Origin: a virus
Strand: one strand, 5' to 3'
IMG/VR virus record: IMGVR_UViG_3300044610_000678
Coordinates: 1 to 52,903 of that record
DNA: 52,903 nt
Made by a program: the position numbers and the translations under genes. The notes under the pieces were generated by a model. It was not told the origin of the DNA. It saw only the letters and a program-made list of their open reading frames with translations, and made no database searches. The first letter of the stretch is position 1. Every line of letters starts with the position of its first letter. Below are positions 1 to 9,153 of the stretch, in pieces.

Positions 1-1524
1 ATGAAAAAGAAGCCCGATAACACTCCTGCACTTCCCTCCCCTGCTGAAATTGTAGCTCACCTAGACAAGTTCGTTCGCGGCCAAGATCGAGCCAAGCAAG
101 ACATCGCCGTATCCGTCTACAACCATTACATCTCTCAGGTGTACCGAGACCTTCATGGAACGGACCTTGGGAGGTATCACATCCTAATGCTCGGACCTAC
201 CGGTTCAGGAAAGACTTTCATCGTAAAAACGCTTGCGGACTTTCTCGGAGTCCCCGTGAGCTTTGCCAGCGCTACATCTCTAGTGGAGGCCGGTTACAAA
301 GGACGTTCCGTCGATGATATCATCAAGTCGCTACTTGACCAAACCAAAGGCAATCCACGTCTAGCCGAACGGGGAATCCTATTCATCGATGAAATCGATA
401 AGATTCGCAGACAAGATGTTGGAGGACAACGAGACGTAAGCGGCGAAGGAGTACAAAACGCATTGCTTACGTTGCTCGATGGCAGAATTGCAGATAATGT
501 CGATAGTGTCAAACACGAGCCCGTAGATTCATCGAGAATCCTCTTTGTCTGTACCGGGGCGTTTGTAGGTTTGCAAGAAATCGTCGAACGAAGACTTGGA
601 GCGAAAGATCATGCTGCAATTGGCTTTTCCAAGCGAGAGCACGAGGAAGTCGAAAAGGTCCCAGACCAGCCGATCTACCATGCATTGTGTAGCGCAGTGA
701 CTACCGACCTTGTTCAGTTCGGCATGATCCCTGAATTCATAGGACGTTTCGCCACAATTACAGCACTTCACGAACTTGGACGAAGCGACCTTCGAGCGAT
801 CGTCAGTGACAGCACCCAAGGATCCGCACTGGACAAGCAGAAGAAACTCGCAGAAGTCCACGGCATCGAATTGGAAATCACCGACGATGCTTTGGATGCA
901 ATTGCAGATGAGGCTATGCGTCTGGGTACCGGCGCACGCGGACTCCACAGGCTTATCGGTCGAGCTGTTGACTCGGTGGATCACCGCTGGGTGGAGCTAG
1001 CAGACCAAGGGGTTACCCGTGTTGTTATAAACCGCCAAGCCGCACTTGGAAAAGCCGAACCGATTCTGGAGAAAACAAAACGAAAGCATGTCAGAATTGA
1101 TCTCGAAATGCGGCAAGAAGCCATGGCATCGATGCCCAGGCCCCCGGCTGCTGTTGGCTCGACAACCGCTCAAAAAGCATCAAACGAGGTTGCCCCCGGG
1201 ATCACCAACACGGCGGGTTGGACCGCCGAGCAGATCGATGAGCTCTTGCAGGAAGTCAAGAATGAATTGGACTGGGATAACACGACCGGTAGCGCAAGAA
1301 AATGGTGGCAAACCTTCGAGGAAGAAAACAAAACTCGCACACCGCTTGTGCTTAGACTGGCAGAGGAGCTGCGGAACCGAAAAGCCACAATCACCGAGTT
1401 CTTTCTGGCTTACGTTTACAGCAACACCGACAACATTCAGGCAAATTTGCATTACCTCGATTATGTCCGAATCAAGCGCGAAGACGAGCGAAAGAAGAAA
1501 GGACCCTCTGGCGATAAGGGGTGA
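1..1524 (+). CDS. ClpX-like AAA+ unfoldase lacking the zinc-binding domain
   Basis: 507 aa. Seen: a ClpX-type AAA+ core begins almost at residue 1. Walker A GPTGSGKT is at 65-72, Walker B ILFIDEID at 126-133, an arginine-finger segment IPEFIGRF near 243-250, and a sensor-2 GARGL motif near 312. The IGF tripeptide that ClpX uses to dock on ClpP is kept at 207-209. The substrate-gripping pore loop is GYKG (98-101) instead of the usual GYVG. The N-terminal Cys4 zinc domain of ClpX is absent, although the window begins on this ATG and upstream sequence is not available. A C-terminal extension (about 395-507), with a WW-containing helical stretch and a basic tail, is not part of ordinary ClpX. Family knowledge: ATP-driven protein unfolding for ClpP. 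Inference: a phage- or element-encoded adaptor-specialised unfoldase; a divergent host paralogue is the alternative. Confidence 0.85.
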   Translation: MKKKPDNTPALPSPAEIVAHLDKFVRGQDRAKQDIAVSVYNHYISQVYRDLHGTDLGRYHILMLGPTGSGKTFIVKTLADFLGVPVSFASATSLVEAGYKGRSVDDIIKSLLDQTKGNPRLAERGILFIDEIDKIRRQDVGGQRDVSGEGVQNALLTLLDGRIADNVDSVKHEPVDSSRILFVCTGAFVGLQEIVERRLGAKDHAAIGFSKREHEEVEKVPDQPIYHALCSAVTTDLVQFGMIPEFIGRFATITALHELGRSDLRAIVSDSTQGSALDKQKKLAEVHGIELEITDDALDAIADEAMRLGTGARGLHRLIGRAVDSVDHRWVELADQGVTRVVINRQAALGKAEPILEKTKRKHVRIDLEMRQEAMASMPRPPAAVGSTTAQKASNEVAPGITNTAGWTAEQIDELLQEVKNELDWDNTTGSARKWWQTFEEENKTRTPLVLRLAEELRNRKATITEFFLAYVYSNTDNIQANLHYLDYVRIKREDERKKKGPSGDKG

Positions 1525-1819
1525 TGTAGTCCTGATAAGATGGTCACATTTGGGTTTCGATTATATTGGCATTTTTGCGACTTTGTTTGGTGCCTAATGG
1601 CAAAATATGGGTTCACTTTGATTTGCCCACCTCCGGTTTGAGGGACTGCATAGTGTCAAGGAAGTGAAGATAATTTGCAAAAAAAATTGTTGAATAACCA
1701 ATAACGCGTAACTACCATCTGGTACTTGTTACCAGCTTAAAAGTTCCTGGTTTACGCACTGATTTAGTTAGATCCGTCGATTATGATCGTAGAATCTTTA
1801 GTTTTCCGAAGAGAGTCTG
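1525..1819. other. Intergenic spacer before cargo gene I, small palindrome
   Basis: No gene is visible. A perfect 6-bp inverted repeat CTGGTA/TACCAG (1719-1724 and 1730-1735, loop CTTGT) lies about 85 bp before the next start codon and could be an operator, but nothing proves it. TTGAAT at 1689-1694 followed 18 bp later by TACCAT is a weak promoter-like pair overlapping it. Confidence 0.25.
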
Positions 1820-4246
1820 ATGCCCGCTGGAATCCCACCCCATGATCTGAGATCCCCTTTTCTTATGGGGATTTGGTGTAGTGAATACCTCTCCTTTGAT
1901 ACTACAGAGGCAAAGCAACTGGAAAGCGAGCTTTGCGCGACGTTTCATGGAGTCCTGAAGTGGGCGTTTCTGTCGACCGACGCTGGATTTTTGTGCCCAG
2001 AAAAACGTATTTTTATTCATGGGAAAACAACGCCTCGAAGCGAGTACGATAAGCACGGTAGAATGACACTTTACAACGAATGCTGGAAGCCTCTAGCCAT
2101 TCACGCGACACCTTTGGTTCTTCTCACCTCGTTGAAACCGGGACTAGACTCGCACTTTGTTAGAGAAGCAATCGAATTCAAGAGGTTGAACCCATATTGG
2201 CCGTTAACGATTAAAATGGTTTTACCCTACGACGATAAGGATAAATATCTGCGATGTGGTATCTTTGATTCAGCTCAAAAAATTCAGGACTTCAATCGAC
2301 TTTACGAAGCTATCACTAAGGAAGTGGCGAATCTTGAAGAGGTTGTCATACCCGTGCCATTGGATAATGACTGGTGTCGAAAGAACTCCCCTTCGGAGGT
2401 CGACGTTGATCTATTAAATAAGATAAAGGGCGAGCGGAAATTATCCCAGACGGTCGAATCTCTAGAGCTTGGGCTTAGGCTCAGAGCGACAGGTGAATAT
2501 ATCGCTGCATTCTCAGATCTTTTGGTTGCGTGTTATGACCCACCATACGAGCATGGAAGATCCGACCCGGAAAATGTCTTTGACTACTCGGTTGGTTCGG
2601 TGGTAGAGGCCAAGAGAAGTGGGCTATCGTGGGAGTTAATCGCACTTACAAACAATTTCACTTGGGCGGATAATGGGCCTGTGTTGCAGATTCGTTTCGA
2701 ACGCAATAAGTGCAAAAGTGGTCTGGTACAACCGTCACAAAATCCAGACCAAAGGCTACGGTTTCTACATCCATATGAAACAAAACCAAAAGCTAATTTC
2801 GCACCCGTGCAAAGTCAATTAATCGAAGCTGCATGGCAAGCAGCAGGAGATTCGATCTTTAGACGCATTCTGATGTTGCAGGATGAATTCAACACTCTGC
2901 CGGAAAATCCAAAGGAGCGGACTGAAGTAAGTCGGATGTTTCCTATGGCAACTGTCGAATCAAGTGCGATAGCTAGGAAAATGCTCCAAGGATTAGGGAA
3001 AGCAGCGAGTATTCGTCGACGGGCAGCGGATGTCTCTATCGCACTTACGAAAAAGCGAGAAGGCATGCTTAAGCGGCTAGTAATACTGATTGGGTTCGCA
3101 GCGATTTGCTTAGGTTGTTACGAGCACTGGCATTCTCAGAATCACGACACTCTTCTCGACAATTGGATCAAACTTCTTTTGTTGTTCGGAGTCGTTGGAT
3201 GCGTGTCTGCCGCTGCTTTTACCTATAGTTTATACGCAAGATCCAAAAAGGAGGAAAAGCGGTTTGACTACCGTGCAATTGGCGAGGCGCTTCGGATTCA
3301 GATCTACTGGGCAATTTCTGGGCTAGAAAGATCGGTAGCATCTGATTATTTGCAGCGGCATCGAGACGAGTTGGATTGGATACGTTATATCGTATCCGGA
3401 GCTAGCTTTCCTTTCCGGAGGTGGAAATTGCATTTTCTTGACTTGAATCGCTCAGACCAATGGTGCATGCTCGAAGGGGTTCGGCAGGCTTGGGTTCAGG
3501 TTCAAGAGGAGTACTTTGAAAAGAATGTTAAGAAGCTGGAAGCCAAGCACCATTTTTGGCACAAGATGGCTTGGTCATTTGCGTTTGCTGGATTAATACA
3601 ACCGGTTTTTATGTTAGGGCAGCACTTGTCTGAATGGCTACACTTAGAGGGTGTGAAAGCCGCTTTATGGTACATGCAGTTAGCTGTTGGAAGTGTAGGG
3701 TTGCCATCGGTCGTTACCTGGGCTTTCGGGCGTAATGAGCAGGAGAGCCATGTCGATCATCAGCAAGTACAAGGCACGTACGAAGTCACCTTGCTTCAAT
3801 GGTTGCACAAGCGACTAGACGTGATCGGTGTAGGCTTATTCATCAGCGGGATACTCGGTTTGTTGTATACGTTACTTCCAAAGCTTCCAGGGGTAGGAGA
3901 ATACTTGCCAGGCGAACATGACTGGTGGATTATTCTCAATGGTGTAATTCTTCTGATTGGTGCTCTCTCTCTGGCTTGGACAGAAAGGAACTTCCATACT
4001 GAAGAGCATCGAAACTTCTCGTCAATGCGTATGCTGTACCACTCTGCGAATCTCAGACTTCAGGATATTCTCATTCAGATGTCTCCATTGAAAGACGACC
4101 AAACGCTGAGAAATACAGACTGGGAACGCCTCAGATTGGAGGCACAGGACATTCTGTACAATCTAGGTTGTGAGCATCTGAGCGAGAATGCTGATTGGCT
4201 AATCTACCACCGAGCAAGACCTTTAGAGCCATTTATGGCTGGCTAG
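1820..4246 (+). CDS. Large SLOG-like/six-transmembrane protein, copy 1 (cargo block I)
   Basis: 808 aa, not assigned to a named family. Seen: a soluble N-terminal half (about 1-410) and a membrane half. Hydrophobic segments start near residues 418, 450, 583, 615, 667 and 701. Between the second and third is the block FDYRAIGEALRIQIYW, followed by DYLQRHRDELDWIR. The C-terminus is RARPLEPFMAG. The same blocks and ending recur in the 932-aa product of 28845-31643, so the two are paralogues. RATGEYIAAFSDLLVACYD (from about residue 226) resembles the second half of a SLOG-type Rossmann domain, but the N-terminal glycine-rich loop present in the other copy is missing here. Family knowledge: SLOG domains joined to membrane modules are proposed nucleotide sensors in conflict systems. 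Inference: membrane effector or sensor. It sits alone between phage genes. The start is ATG preceded by AAGAGAG. Confidence 0.75.
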   Translation: MPAGIPPHDLRSPFLMGIWCSEYLSFDTTEAKQLESELCATFHGVLKWAFLSTDAGFLCPEKRIFIHGKTTPRSEYDKHGRMTLYNECWKPLAIHATPLVLLTSLKPGLDSHFVREAIEFKRLNPYWPLTIKMVLPYDDKDKYLRCGIFDSAQKIQDFNRLYEAITKEVANLEEVVIPVPLDNDWCRKNSPSEVDVDLLNKIKGERKLSQTVESLELGLRLRATGEYIAAFSDLLVACYDPPYEHGRSDPENVFDYSVGSVVEAKRSGLSWELIALTNNFTWADNGPVLQIRFERNKCKSGLVQPSQNPDQRLRFLHPYETKPKANFAPVQSQLIEAAWQAAGDSIFRRILMLQDEFNTLPENPKERTEVSRMFPMATVESSAIARKMLQGLGKAASIRRRAADVSIALTKKREGMLKRLVILIGFAAICLGCYEHWHSQNHDTLLDNWIKLLLLFGVVGCVSAAAFTYSLYARSKKEEKRFDYRAIGEALRIQIYWAISGLERSVASDYLQRHRDELDWIRYIVSGASFPFRRWKLHFLDLNRSDQWCMLEGVRQAWVQVQEEYFEKNVKKLEAKHHFWHKMAWSFAFAGLIQPVFMLGQHLSEWLHLEGVKAALWYMQLAVGSVGLPSVVTWAFGRNEQESHVDHQQVQGTYEVTLLQWLHKRLDVIGVGLFISGILGLLYTLLPKLPGVGEYLPGEHDWWIILNGVILLIGALSLAWTERNFHTEEHRNFSSMRMLYHSANLRLQDILIQMSPLKDDQTLRNTDWERLRLEAQDILYNLGCEHLSENADWLIYHRARPLEPFMAG

Positions 4247-4440
4247 CGAACATTTTCAAACGTATTATCCACTTCTGATTCGATTGCGGAGGAACCTCGC
4301 GAGCACAGTTGTATAAACTGTTGCTTTCGCTCCGACATACACCGATTTTTCTTCCAATCTCTCGCTAAACCACCCCATCAATCCGGCCTTTGTTTACGCA
4401 GGTTCTCGCTTCAAGTCCCCGTAAACAAAGAGGCAAAGCC

Positions 4441-4920
4441 ATGGGCAATCCATGGGTAAATCCGGTTTGCTCCCACATTATCAAAGGCGATCCCAAAGAC
4501 GGGGTCGTCGTAATTCTCACCCTAGGCCAAGCATCCATAAGTCTTTGGCTCGAAGACCATCGGGATGTCTTCACCGAGGAGTTTTACCGCTGGTACCAAT
4601 CTGCCACGATGATGCTCTTCAGGGTAGCCATCGCCAAGCCGCACTACCGCTTTCCCCAACTGGAAATCCATAAGGCCCGAAATCTCTTTCACGACGGAAG
4701 CCCAAACACCAAGGTTCGATTCGTTGGAAACTACTGCCGAAAGGACACCATCGGTGACTATGGACACATAGGACATCTATTCACTGTCCGAGGGCTAGGT
4801 GGTACCAAGGCGATCCTATGGGACAAAAAAGGATCCCATACGCTCTTGGCCGTTCTACCGGTTCGAGACGAATACGAGATGTTCGACCGGATTTTCTTAC
4901 CGTTCGCTGCCTCGAAGTGA
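4441..4920 (+). CDS. Hypothetical protein, 159 aa
   Basis: Not recognised. The ATG at 4441 is chosen over an upstream in-frame TTG at 4390 because of AGAGG just upstream. The product is soluble-looking, with no signal peptide or membrane segment. It is rich in His/Arg in the middle (KPHYRFPQLEIHKARN) and ends with a charged segment (LPVRDEYEMFDRIFLPF). It lies about 95 bp before the portal gene and in the same direction, so a packaging or head role is possible, but no motif supports this. A terminase small subunit was considered, but no HTH is apparent. Confidence 0.6.
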   Translation: MGNPWVNPVCSHIIKGDPKDGVVVILTLGQASISLWLEDHRDVFTEEFYRWYQSATMMLFRVAIAKPHYRFPQLEIHKARNLFHDGSPNTKVRFVGNYCRKDTIGDYGHIGHLFTVRGLGGTKAILWDKKGSHTLLAVLPVRDEYEMFDRIFLPFAASK

Positions 4921-5015
4921 CTGTAGGAAGCTAACTCTCCACAGACGCGAGCGCGCGGCGGATTTCGGTTTCAAACCCAAATACGCTAGTCTCGGGCGCA
5001 TAAGGAAACCCACCG

Positions 5016-7280
5016 ATGCGCAATTACCGAGAAGTTGAAAACCTCTACGACCAGCTTGAGGCGATCTTAAGCACTCTGCAACTTGGAGACGTTTCGAGCG
5101 ACCACAGAGCCGAACTAGAAGGTTTTCGAGGATGGAACTACGTTGCCATCAGTGCCGTTGCCAAGCAAGCAACAAGGTCGCTGATCTACGTCTATGACGA
5201 TGTCGACCCAAGCCAGAAGGCCTTTCGCAAATCGATGCGACTTACGCATGGAAGCCAGTGGCGAAAAGCAGTCGTGCGAGAACACCAAGGACAGATCCTC
5301 GATTCTTTGCATCCGCTTGTGAGACTATTGCACCGCCCCAACCCTTACCAAAGCGGCGGTAGCTTCCGCTGGGAGCAGCTTCAGCAGTTACGACTCCATG
5401 GATCCTGCATTGTCTTTAACCGTCCCAACATTGCCAGAACACGCACGGTCCAGCGTTACGTCGTTCCCTTGGCCCTCATCACCCCCATCAAACCCTCGAT
5501 CGCAAGGGGAATGCCAAGAGGAGGCATTACAATCCATCCGAGTTCTGCGACGGTTCCTAGTGAAGCGATGCTGGCAGAGGGATGGGGCAACGGCCTTCAG
5601 CAATTCTTCGGCGTAGAGATTCCCGTCGAAATGCTCACCATCATCAAGTACCCCCATCCGTATCTGCGAGGCGACGGGGCATCACCTACCGGAGCAGCAA
5701 GCCACTGGATTGATGCAGGATCGATGATCGATGCATCGCGAGCCAAGTTCTACGCCGAGGGTCCCAACGGAAAGATGCTTATCTCTGCCGATGTGGATTC
5801 CCCCTCTCAGGTTCAGGAACTCGAAGAGAGACTCTCACGGCGACTTGCCGAAGACGGTCCTCGGGTAACGATCATCGGAAATGGCGCGACGATAGCCACC
5901 AAGCGAACTGCCGATGAAATGGCCTACGACGTCGGGCACGATCAAATGCGTGATGCGGTGCTTGCTTCCCACGGAGTTCCGAAGGCCATGGTAGGCCATC
6001 AGGACGGAATGACTTACTCGAGCCTAGCTGCCTCATTGCTTGGCGCGACAATGCTCTCGATCCAGCCGGACATGGATCTGATTGCCGATGAAGAAACCGT
6101 TGCCATCGGCAAAGAGTATGGCCCAACGATCTCGATCGAATACGAAGTCCCAGCCATCAACGATCCTGAACTCGAAGAGCGAAGACTCGCCCAAGATGCG
6201 CAGCTCGGGGTAATCACCGTTGGAGAGTACCGACAAAAACGAGGCGAAAAACCCTTTGGCACTCCCTACGACCATTGGCTCCTAACAGCCCGAGGCCCAG
6301 TGGATCCAGCAAGCCTAGTCCAACAGGCCGGGGCCCCAAAACTCGATTTGCCAGGGCAACTGCCACCCTGGGAAGACCAACCTGTTTTGCTACCCTCTAG
6401 GCCCCAAGGATCCCCTAGCGATCTTGGCCAATTCCCACAGGAGCAAGGAGGACTCGCAAGCAAAGCGATGGTAAGCAAATCTGCAAGCCAGCATCCTTAT
6501 GAGCAAGAAACGATCCTCGTGGATGAAACGCTTCTTGAAGTGCTTCAGGCTGGCTGGATCGAGATTGTTCGGAAGGCTGGTTACAGACTCGCAGGACTTT
6601 TTCAAGAAGAACATCTTGGAGCTGGAGTCGTGTGGGACTGGTCAATCGGGCCAGAGGTTGAAAGCTTACTGAAGCACTTACCTCCAAGCCATTCGCGTAA
6701 GAGGCTCCAGGAAGGCCTCCTTTCCTGTGGGAACACAGGTAATAGAACTTCAGACGGATCAGGCTCGATCGAGTTTTGCTTACCTAAGGAGGCAAGCACG
6801 CTTCTTTCAAGAGAGCTTCAGAAAGCCTCGGGATTAACCACCGCCGAATTAGACCTATTGAAGGACCGATACGCGATTAGAGTCATGGAAGGGATCTTGG
6901 GCATTTCTACCGAGGAGGTAGTTCGAGCCGTTTGCCGTATCGAGGCTCCTTACGTGAGTTATCGAGACGCGAGTGTTTCAAAAGGCACAGAGTCCGATTC
7001 AGGGCTTCGCGTCGAAGTGGTTTCCCAAGACCTCGAAGGAATTCATAGGTACTTGGCACGAAACCTGCCTCACCGCCGTCGGAAAGAGAAAGGATTTTCG
7101 ATCGATCTGGGGAGTGTTTTTTCAAGTACTCAGGCCGGAGAAATCCTACAAAAGGGCCTTAGTCTAGCTGGCAGGGGGTTTTTATTGCCAACTGCGGTTG
7201 TAAGAATGCCAGGAGAGCCTGCTGTGATCGTACCGCTTCGTCCTCCACCATCGGTCGGTAGCATCGACAAGGGAGCATAG
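5016..7280 (+). CDS. Phage portal protein with long C-terminal extension
   Basis: 754 aa. Seen: a HK97/lambda-type portal core over about residues 20-440. It includes an N-terminal 'WNYVAISAVAKQATRSLIYVY' style segment (the WACVRLIAD position of the family), HPLVRLLHRPNPYQSG, and the wing/stem region ending ASHGVPKAMVGHQDGMTYSS. Family knowledge: twelve copies form the DNA entry channel at one capsid vertex. Typical members are 400-500 residues, so about 300 residues are extra. The linker (about 440-480) is Pro/Gln-rich and the domain beyond it (about 490-740) is not recognised. The ATG at 5016 has AAGGAAA upstream. The terminase that should act with it is not in the window. The early-type genes downstream separate it from the protease and capsid genes, which is unusual. 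Confidence 0.88.
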   Translation: MRNYREVENLYDQLEAILSTLQLGDVSSDHRAELEGFRGWNYVAISAVAKQATRSLIYVYDDVDPSQKAFRKSMRLTHGSQWRKAVVREHQGQILDSLHPLVRLLHRPNPYQSGGSFRWEQLQQLRLHGSCIVFNRPNIARTRTVQRYVVPLALITPIKPSIARGMPRGGITIHPSSATVPSEAMLAEGWGNGLQQFFGVEIPVEMLTIIKYPHPYLRGDGASPTGAASHWIDAGSMIDASRAKFYAEGPNGKMLISADVDSPSQVQELEERLSRRLAEDGPRVTIIGNGATIATKRTADEMAYDVGHDQMRDAVLASHGVPKAMVGHQDGMTYSSLAASLLGATMLSIQPDMDLIADEETVAIGKEYGPTISIEYEVPAINDPELEERRLAQDAQLGVITVGEYRQKRGEKPFGTPYDHWLLTARGPVDPASLVQQAGAPKLDLPGQLPPWEDQPVLLPSRPQGSPSDLGQFPQEQGGLASKAMVSKSASQHPYEQETILVDETLLEVLQAGWIEIVRKAGYRLAGLFQEEHLGAGVVWDWSIGPEVESLLKHLPPSHSRKRLQEGLLSCGNTGNRTSDGSGSIEFCLPKEASTLLSRELQKASGLTTAELDLLKDRYAIRVMEGILGISTEEVVRAVCRIEAPYVSYRDASVSKGTESDSGLRVEVVSQDLEGIHRYLARNLPHRRRKEKGFSIDLGSVFSSTQAGEILQKGLSLAGRGFLLPTAVVRMPGEPAVIVPLRPPPSVGSIDKGA

Positions 7281-7398
7281 CCTTGCCCTGCATAGCCTTG
7301 CAAATCCGTTGTGCTAGAGGGCCTATTTGAATGTCGAGGTTGCAAGTGCAACCCAAAGCTCAAAGGTCTTTGAAAACTCTCTAGGAGTCCATTCTACG

Positions 7399-8385
7399 AT
7401 GGCACACAACATTCGCGAGCACGATTCGATGATTTCAGTAGGTCAGCGCCCATGGCATGGCCTTGGTGTAACCTTGGATGAGCCCCCAAAGGACGGCCAA
7501 GAAGCCCTCAGGCTTGCAAACCTCGATTGGCGAGTGACCAAGGTTCCGATGTACCTGTCCGACGGCAGACAAGTTCGCATCAGCGGCGGAGCAAGCCGGA
7601 AGAACGACGGCCACTATGGAACGATTTTGCGCGAGGACACAAGCGAGCAGCTCGGCGTGGTTGGCCCAGGGTACACCCCCTACCAAAACCAGCAAATGGC
7701 AAAGCTTTTCGATCCGCTGATCGCCGATGGAACCGTTCGCATTGAAACCTGTGGATCCTTGTTCAACGGTCGACGAGTCTGGATGCTCGCCAAATTCCGA
7801 AGCGGAGAGTCCCAGATTTCCACTTCCGAAGACACGGTCGCTCGGTATTTGATGCTTGCCCACGGACACGACGGAACCCTGGCCGTTCGCTTTGGTTTCA
7901 CGTTCATTCGCGTTGTGTGCTGGAACACCATGTCGCTTGCCATGACCGACAACCGAAGCAAGCTCATCCGCTGTTTGCATACGAGCAACCTCGAGCGGAA
8001 CTTAGAGACCCTCCGAGATGCGATCGATGCGAGCCAAAGCGTCTTTGAACTCACTGCGGATGATTACCGTCGACTGGCAAGTCGCGGAGTTAGCCGAGTG
8101 GATCTGCGGGAGTACGCTAGGATTCTCGTCGAAGCGCCCAAAGAGGAATCCGATTGGACTGCCCAGCAGCGCCGTAAAGTCGGTCAAATCGTCGGTGCGG
8201 CCATGGAAGGAATCGGCAACAAGGGTCGCACTTGGTGGGATGCCTACAATGGGGCCACCGAGTACCTGACCTGGACGGCAGGTCGACGGCGCGAGAATCG
8301 CCTCGATAGCCTTTGGTTTGGCAGCAACGCCGATGTGAACCAAAAAGCGCTGGGCCTTGCCCTGGAAATGTCGGTGGCTTCCTAA
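7399..8385 (+). CDS. DUF932 phage/plasmid-like protein (TIGR03299 type)
   Basis: 328 aa from the ATG at 7399. An in-frame TTG at 7327 would add 24 residues not found in the family. Seen: the family's N-terminal signature MAHNIREHDSM followed by PWHGLGVTL, then an alpha/beta body with GFTFIRVVCWNTMSLAM (near 175) and TWWDAYNGATEYLTW close to the C-terminus. Family knowledge: DUF932 proteins are common in phages and plasmids. Their biochemical role is unsettled, with links to recombination or replication modules suggested. Its position at the head of a non-structural gene run fits that. A strong hairpin follows the stop codon, so its transcript probably ends or is attenuated there. Confidence 0.88.
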   Translation: MAHNIREHDSMISVGQRPWHGLGVTLDEPPKDGQEALRLANLDWRVTKVPMYLSDGRQVRISGGASRKNDGHYGTILREDTSEQLGVVGPGYTPYQNQQMAKLFDPLIADGTVRIETCGSLFNGRRVWMLAKFRSGESQISTSEDTVARYLMLAHGHDGTLAVRFGFTFIRVVCWNTMSLAMTDNRSKLIRCLHTSNLERNLETLRDAIDASQSVFELTADDYRRLASRGVSRVDLREYARILVEAPKEESDWTAQQRRKVGQIVGAAMEGIGNKGRTWWDAYNGATEYLTWTAGRRRENRLDSLWFGSNADVNQKALGLALEMSVAS

Positions 8386-8413
8386 GGCGAATTAGTCTTG
8401 CCGTCTTCGACCC

Positions 8414-8448
8414 AAACCTCTGGGGCACAACCAGCGCCCCAGAGGTTT
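8414..8448 (+). terminator. Perfect 13-bp hairpin after the DUF932 gene
   Basis: Left arm AAACCTCTGGGGC (8414-8426) and right arm GCCCCAGAGGTTT (8436-8448) are exact reverse complements around a 9-nt loop, 29 bp after the stop codon. Only three T residues end the right arm, so it is either a weak intrinsic terminator or an mRNA 3'-end stabiliser. Confidence 0.7.
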
Positions 8449-8561
8449 ACAGCGTCCAAGGCCAGAAATGCCAACTAGAAAAGAAATTTTCTCTGCGAGA
8501 GCAGACAGGTTGTGTTATTATCTCTAACCCTAGAAGTTCGCATCATTGAAGAGACACTCCC

Positions 8562-9113
8562 ATGCAAGACACGGTATTTCTTGAAGCTAAGCAGGGATCA
8601 GCCCGAGCACTCAATCAGCTTTTGATCTTATCTGGCGGCCACGTCCACACCGTTGTGGCTCGGTTCCTTGGCAACCATTTTTATCCGAAGCTGGAAATCG
8701 AGGACATCGTTCAAGATGTTTTGCTTAAAGTCGCAACAGATGTTTCCTCTTGCAACGCCCAGAACTTCAAGGCTTACCTAGGCTGGCTCTCATACGTTGC
8801 TCGAAACGAAACTTACAAGCAGATCGAACGTCTCAAAGCCATCAAGCGCAAGCCCGACCGAGCCCAAGGACTACCCTCGATCGTTAGCGCCGCACTCTAC
8901 CATCCGTCTGCCGAAGCAACGCTTGTTGCCACCGAGACTAAAACTCAGATCCTTCGTACGGCATCTAGCATCAGTCCACTTACCTACGAAGTAGCCTTGC
9001 GGCTGATGGATGGAATGCGCCCCGGCCAAATCGCTTCGGAACTGCATGTGGAAGTCAGCGCTATCTACAAAGTCCTAAAAACCTTCAAGGCCGCTGTCAG
9101 ACAGTCCGTTTAA
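8562..9113 (+). CDS. ECF-type RNA polymerase sigma factor
   Basis: 183 aa. Seen: a sigma region 2 pattern at about 15-105, including LEIEDIVQDVLLKV and LGWLSYVARNETYKQIER, and a region 4 helix-turn-helix at about 130-180 (LTYEVALRLMDGMRPGQIASELHVEVSAIYKVLKTF). There is no region 1.1 or 3, as in extracytoplasmic-function and phage late sigma factors. No anti-sigma gene is adjacent. It is likely to redirect host polymerase to element promoters; which ones cannot be told from sequence. It sits first in a run of plus-strand genes (8562-11736) after a hairpin, so it probably has its own promoter in 8449-8561, where TATTAT (8516-8521) is only a weak candidate. Confidence 0.8.
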   Translation: MQDTVFLEAKQGSARALNQLLILSGGHVHTVVARFLGNHFYPKLEIEDIVQDVLLKVATDVSSCNAQNFKAYLGWLSYVARNETYKQIERLKAIKRKPDRAQGLPSIVSAALYHPSAEATLVATETKTQILRTASSISPLTYEVALRLMDGMRPGQIASELHVEVSAIYKVLKTFKAAVRQSV

Positions 9114-9153
9114 AGTCGCAACATTTGTTTCCCGAAGGCGCAGGAGCCAAGGC

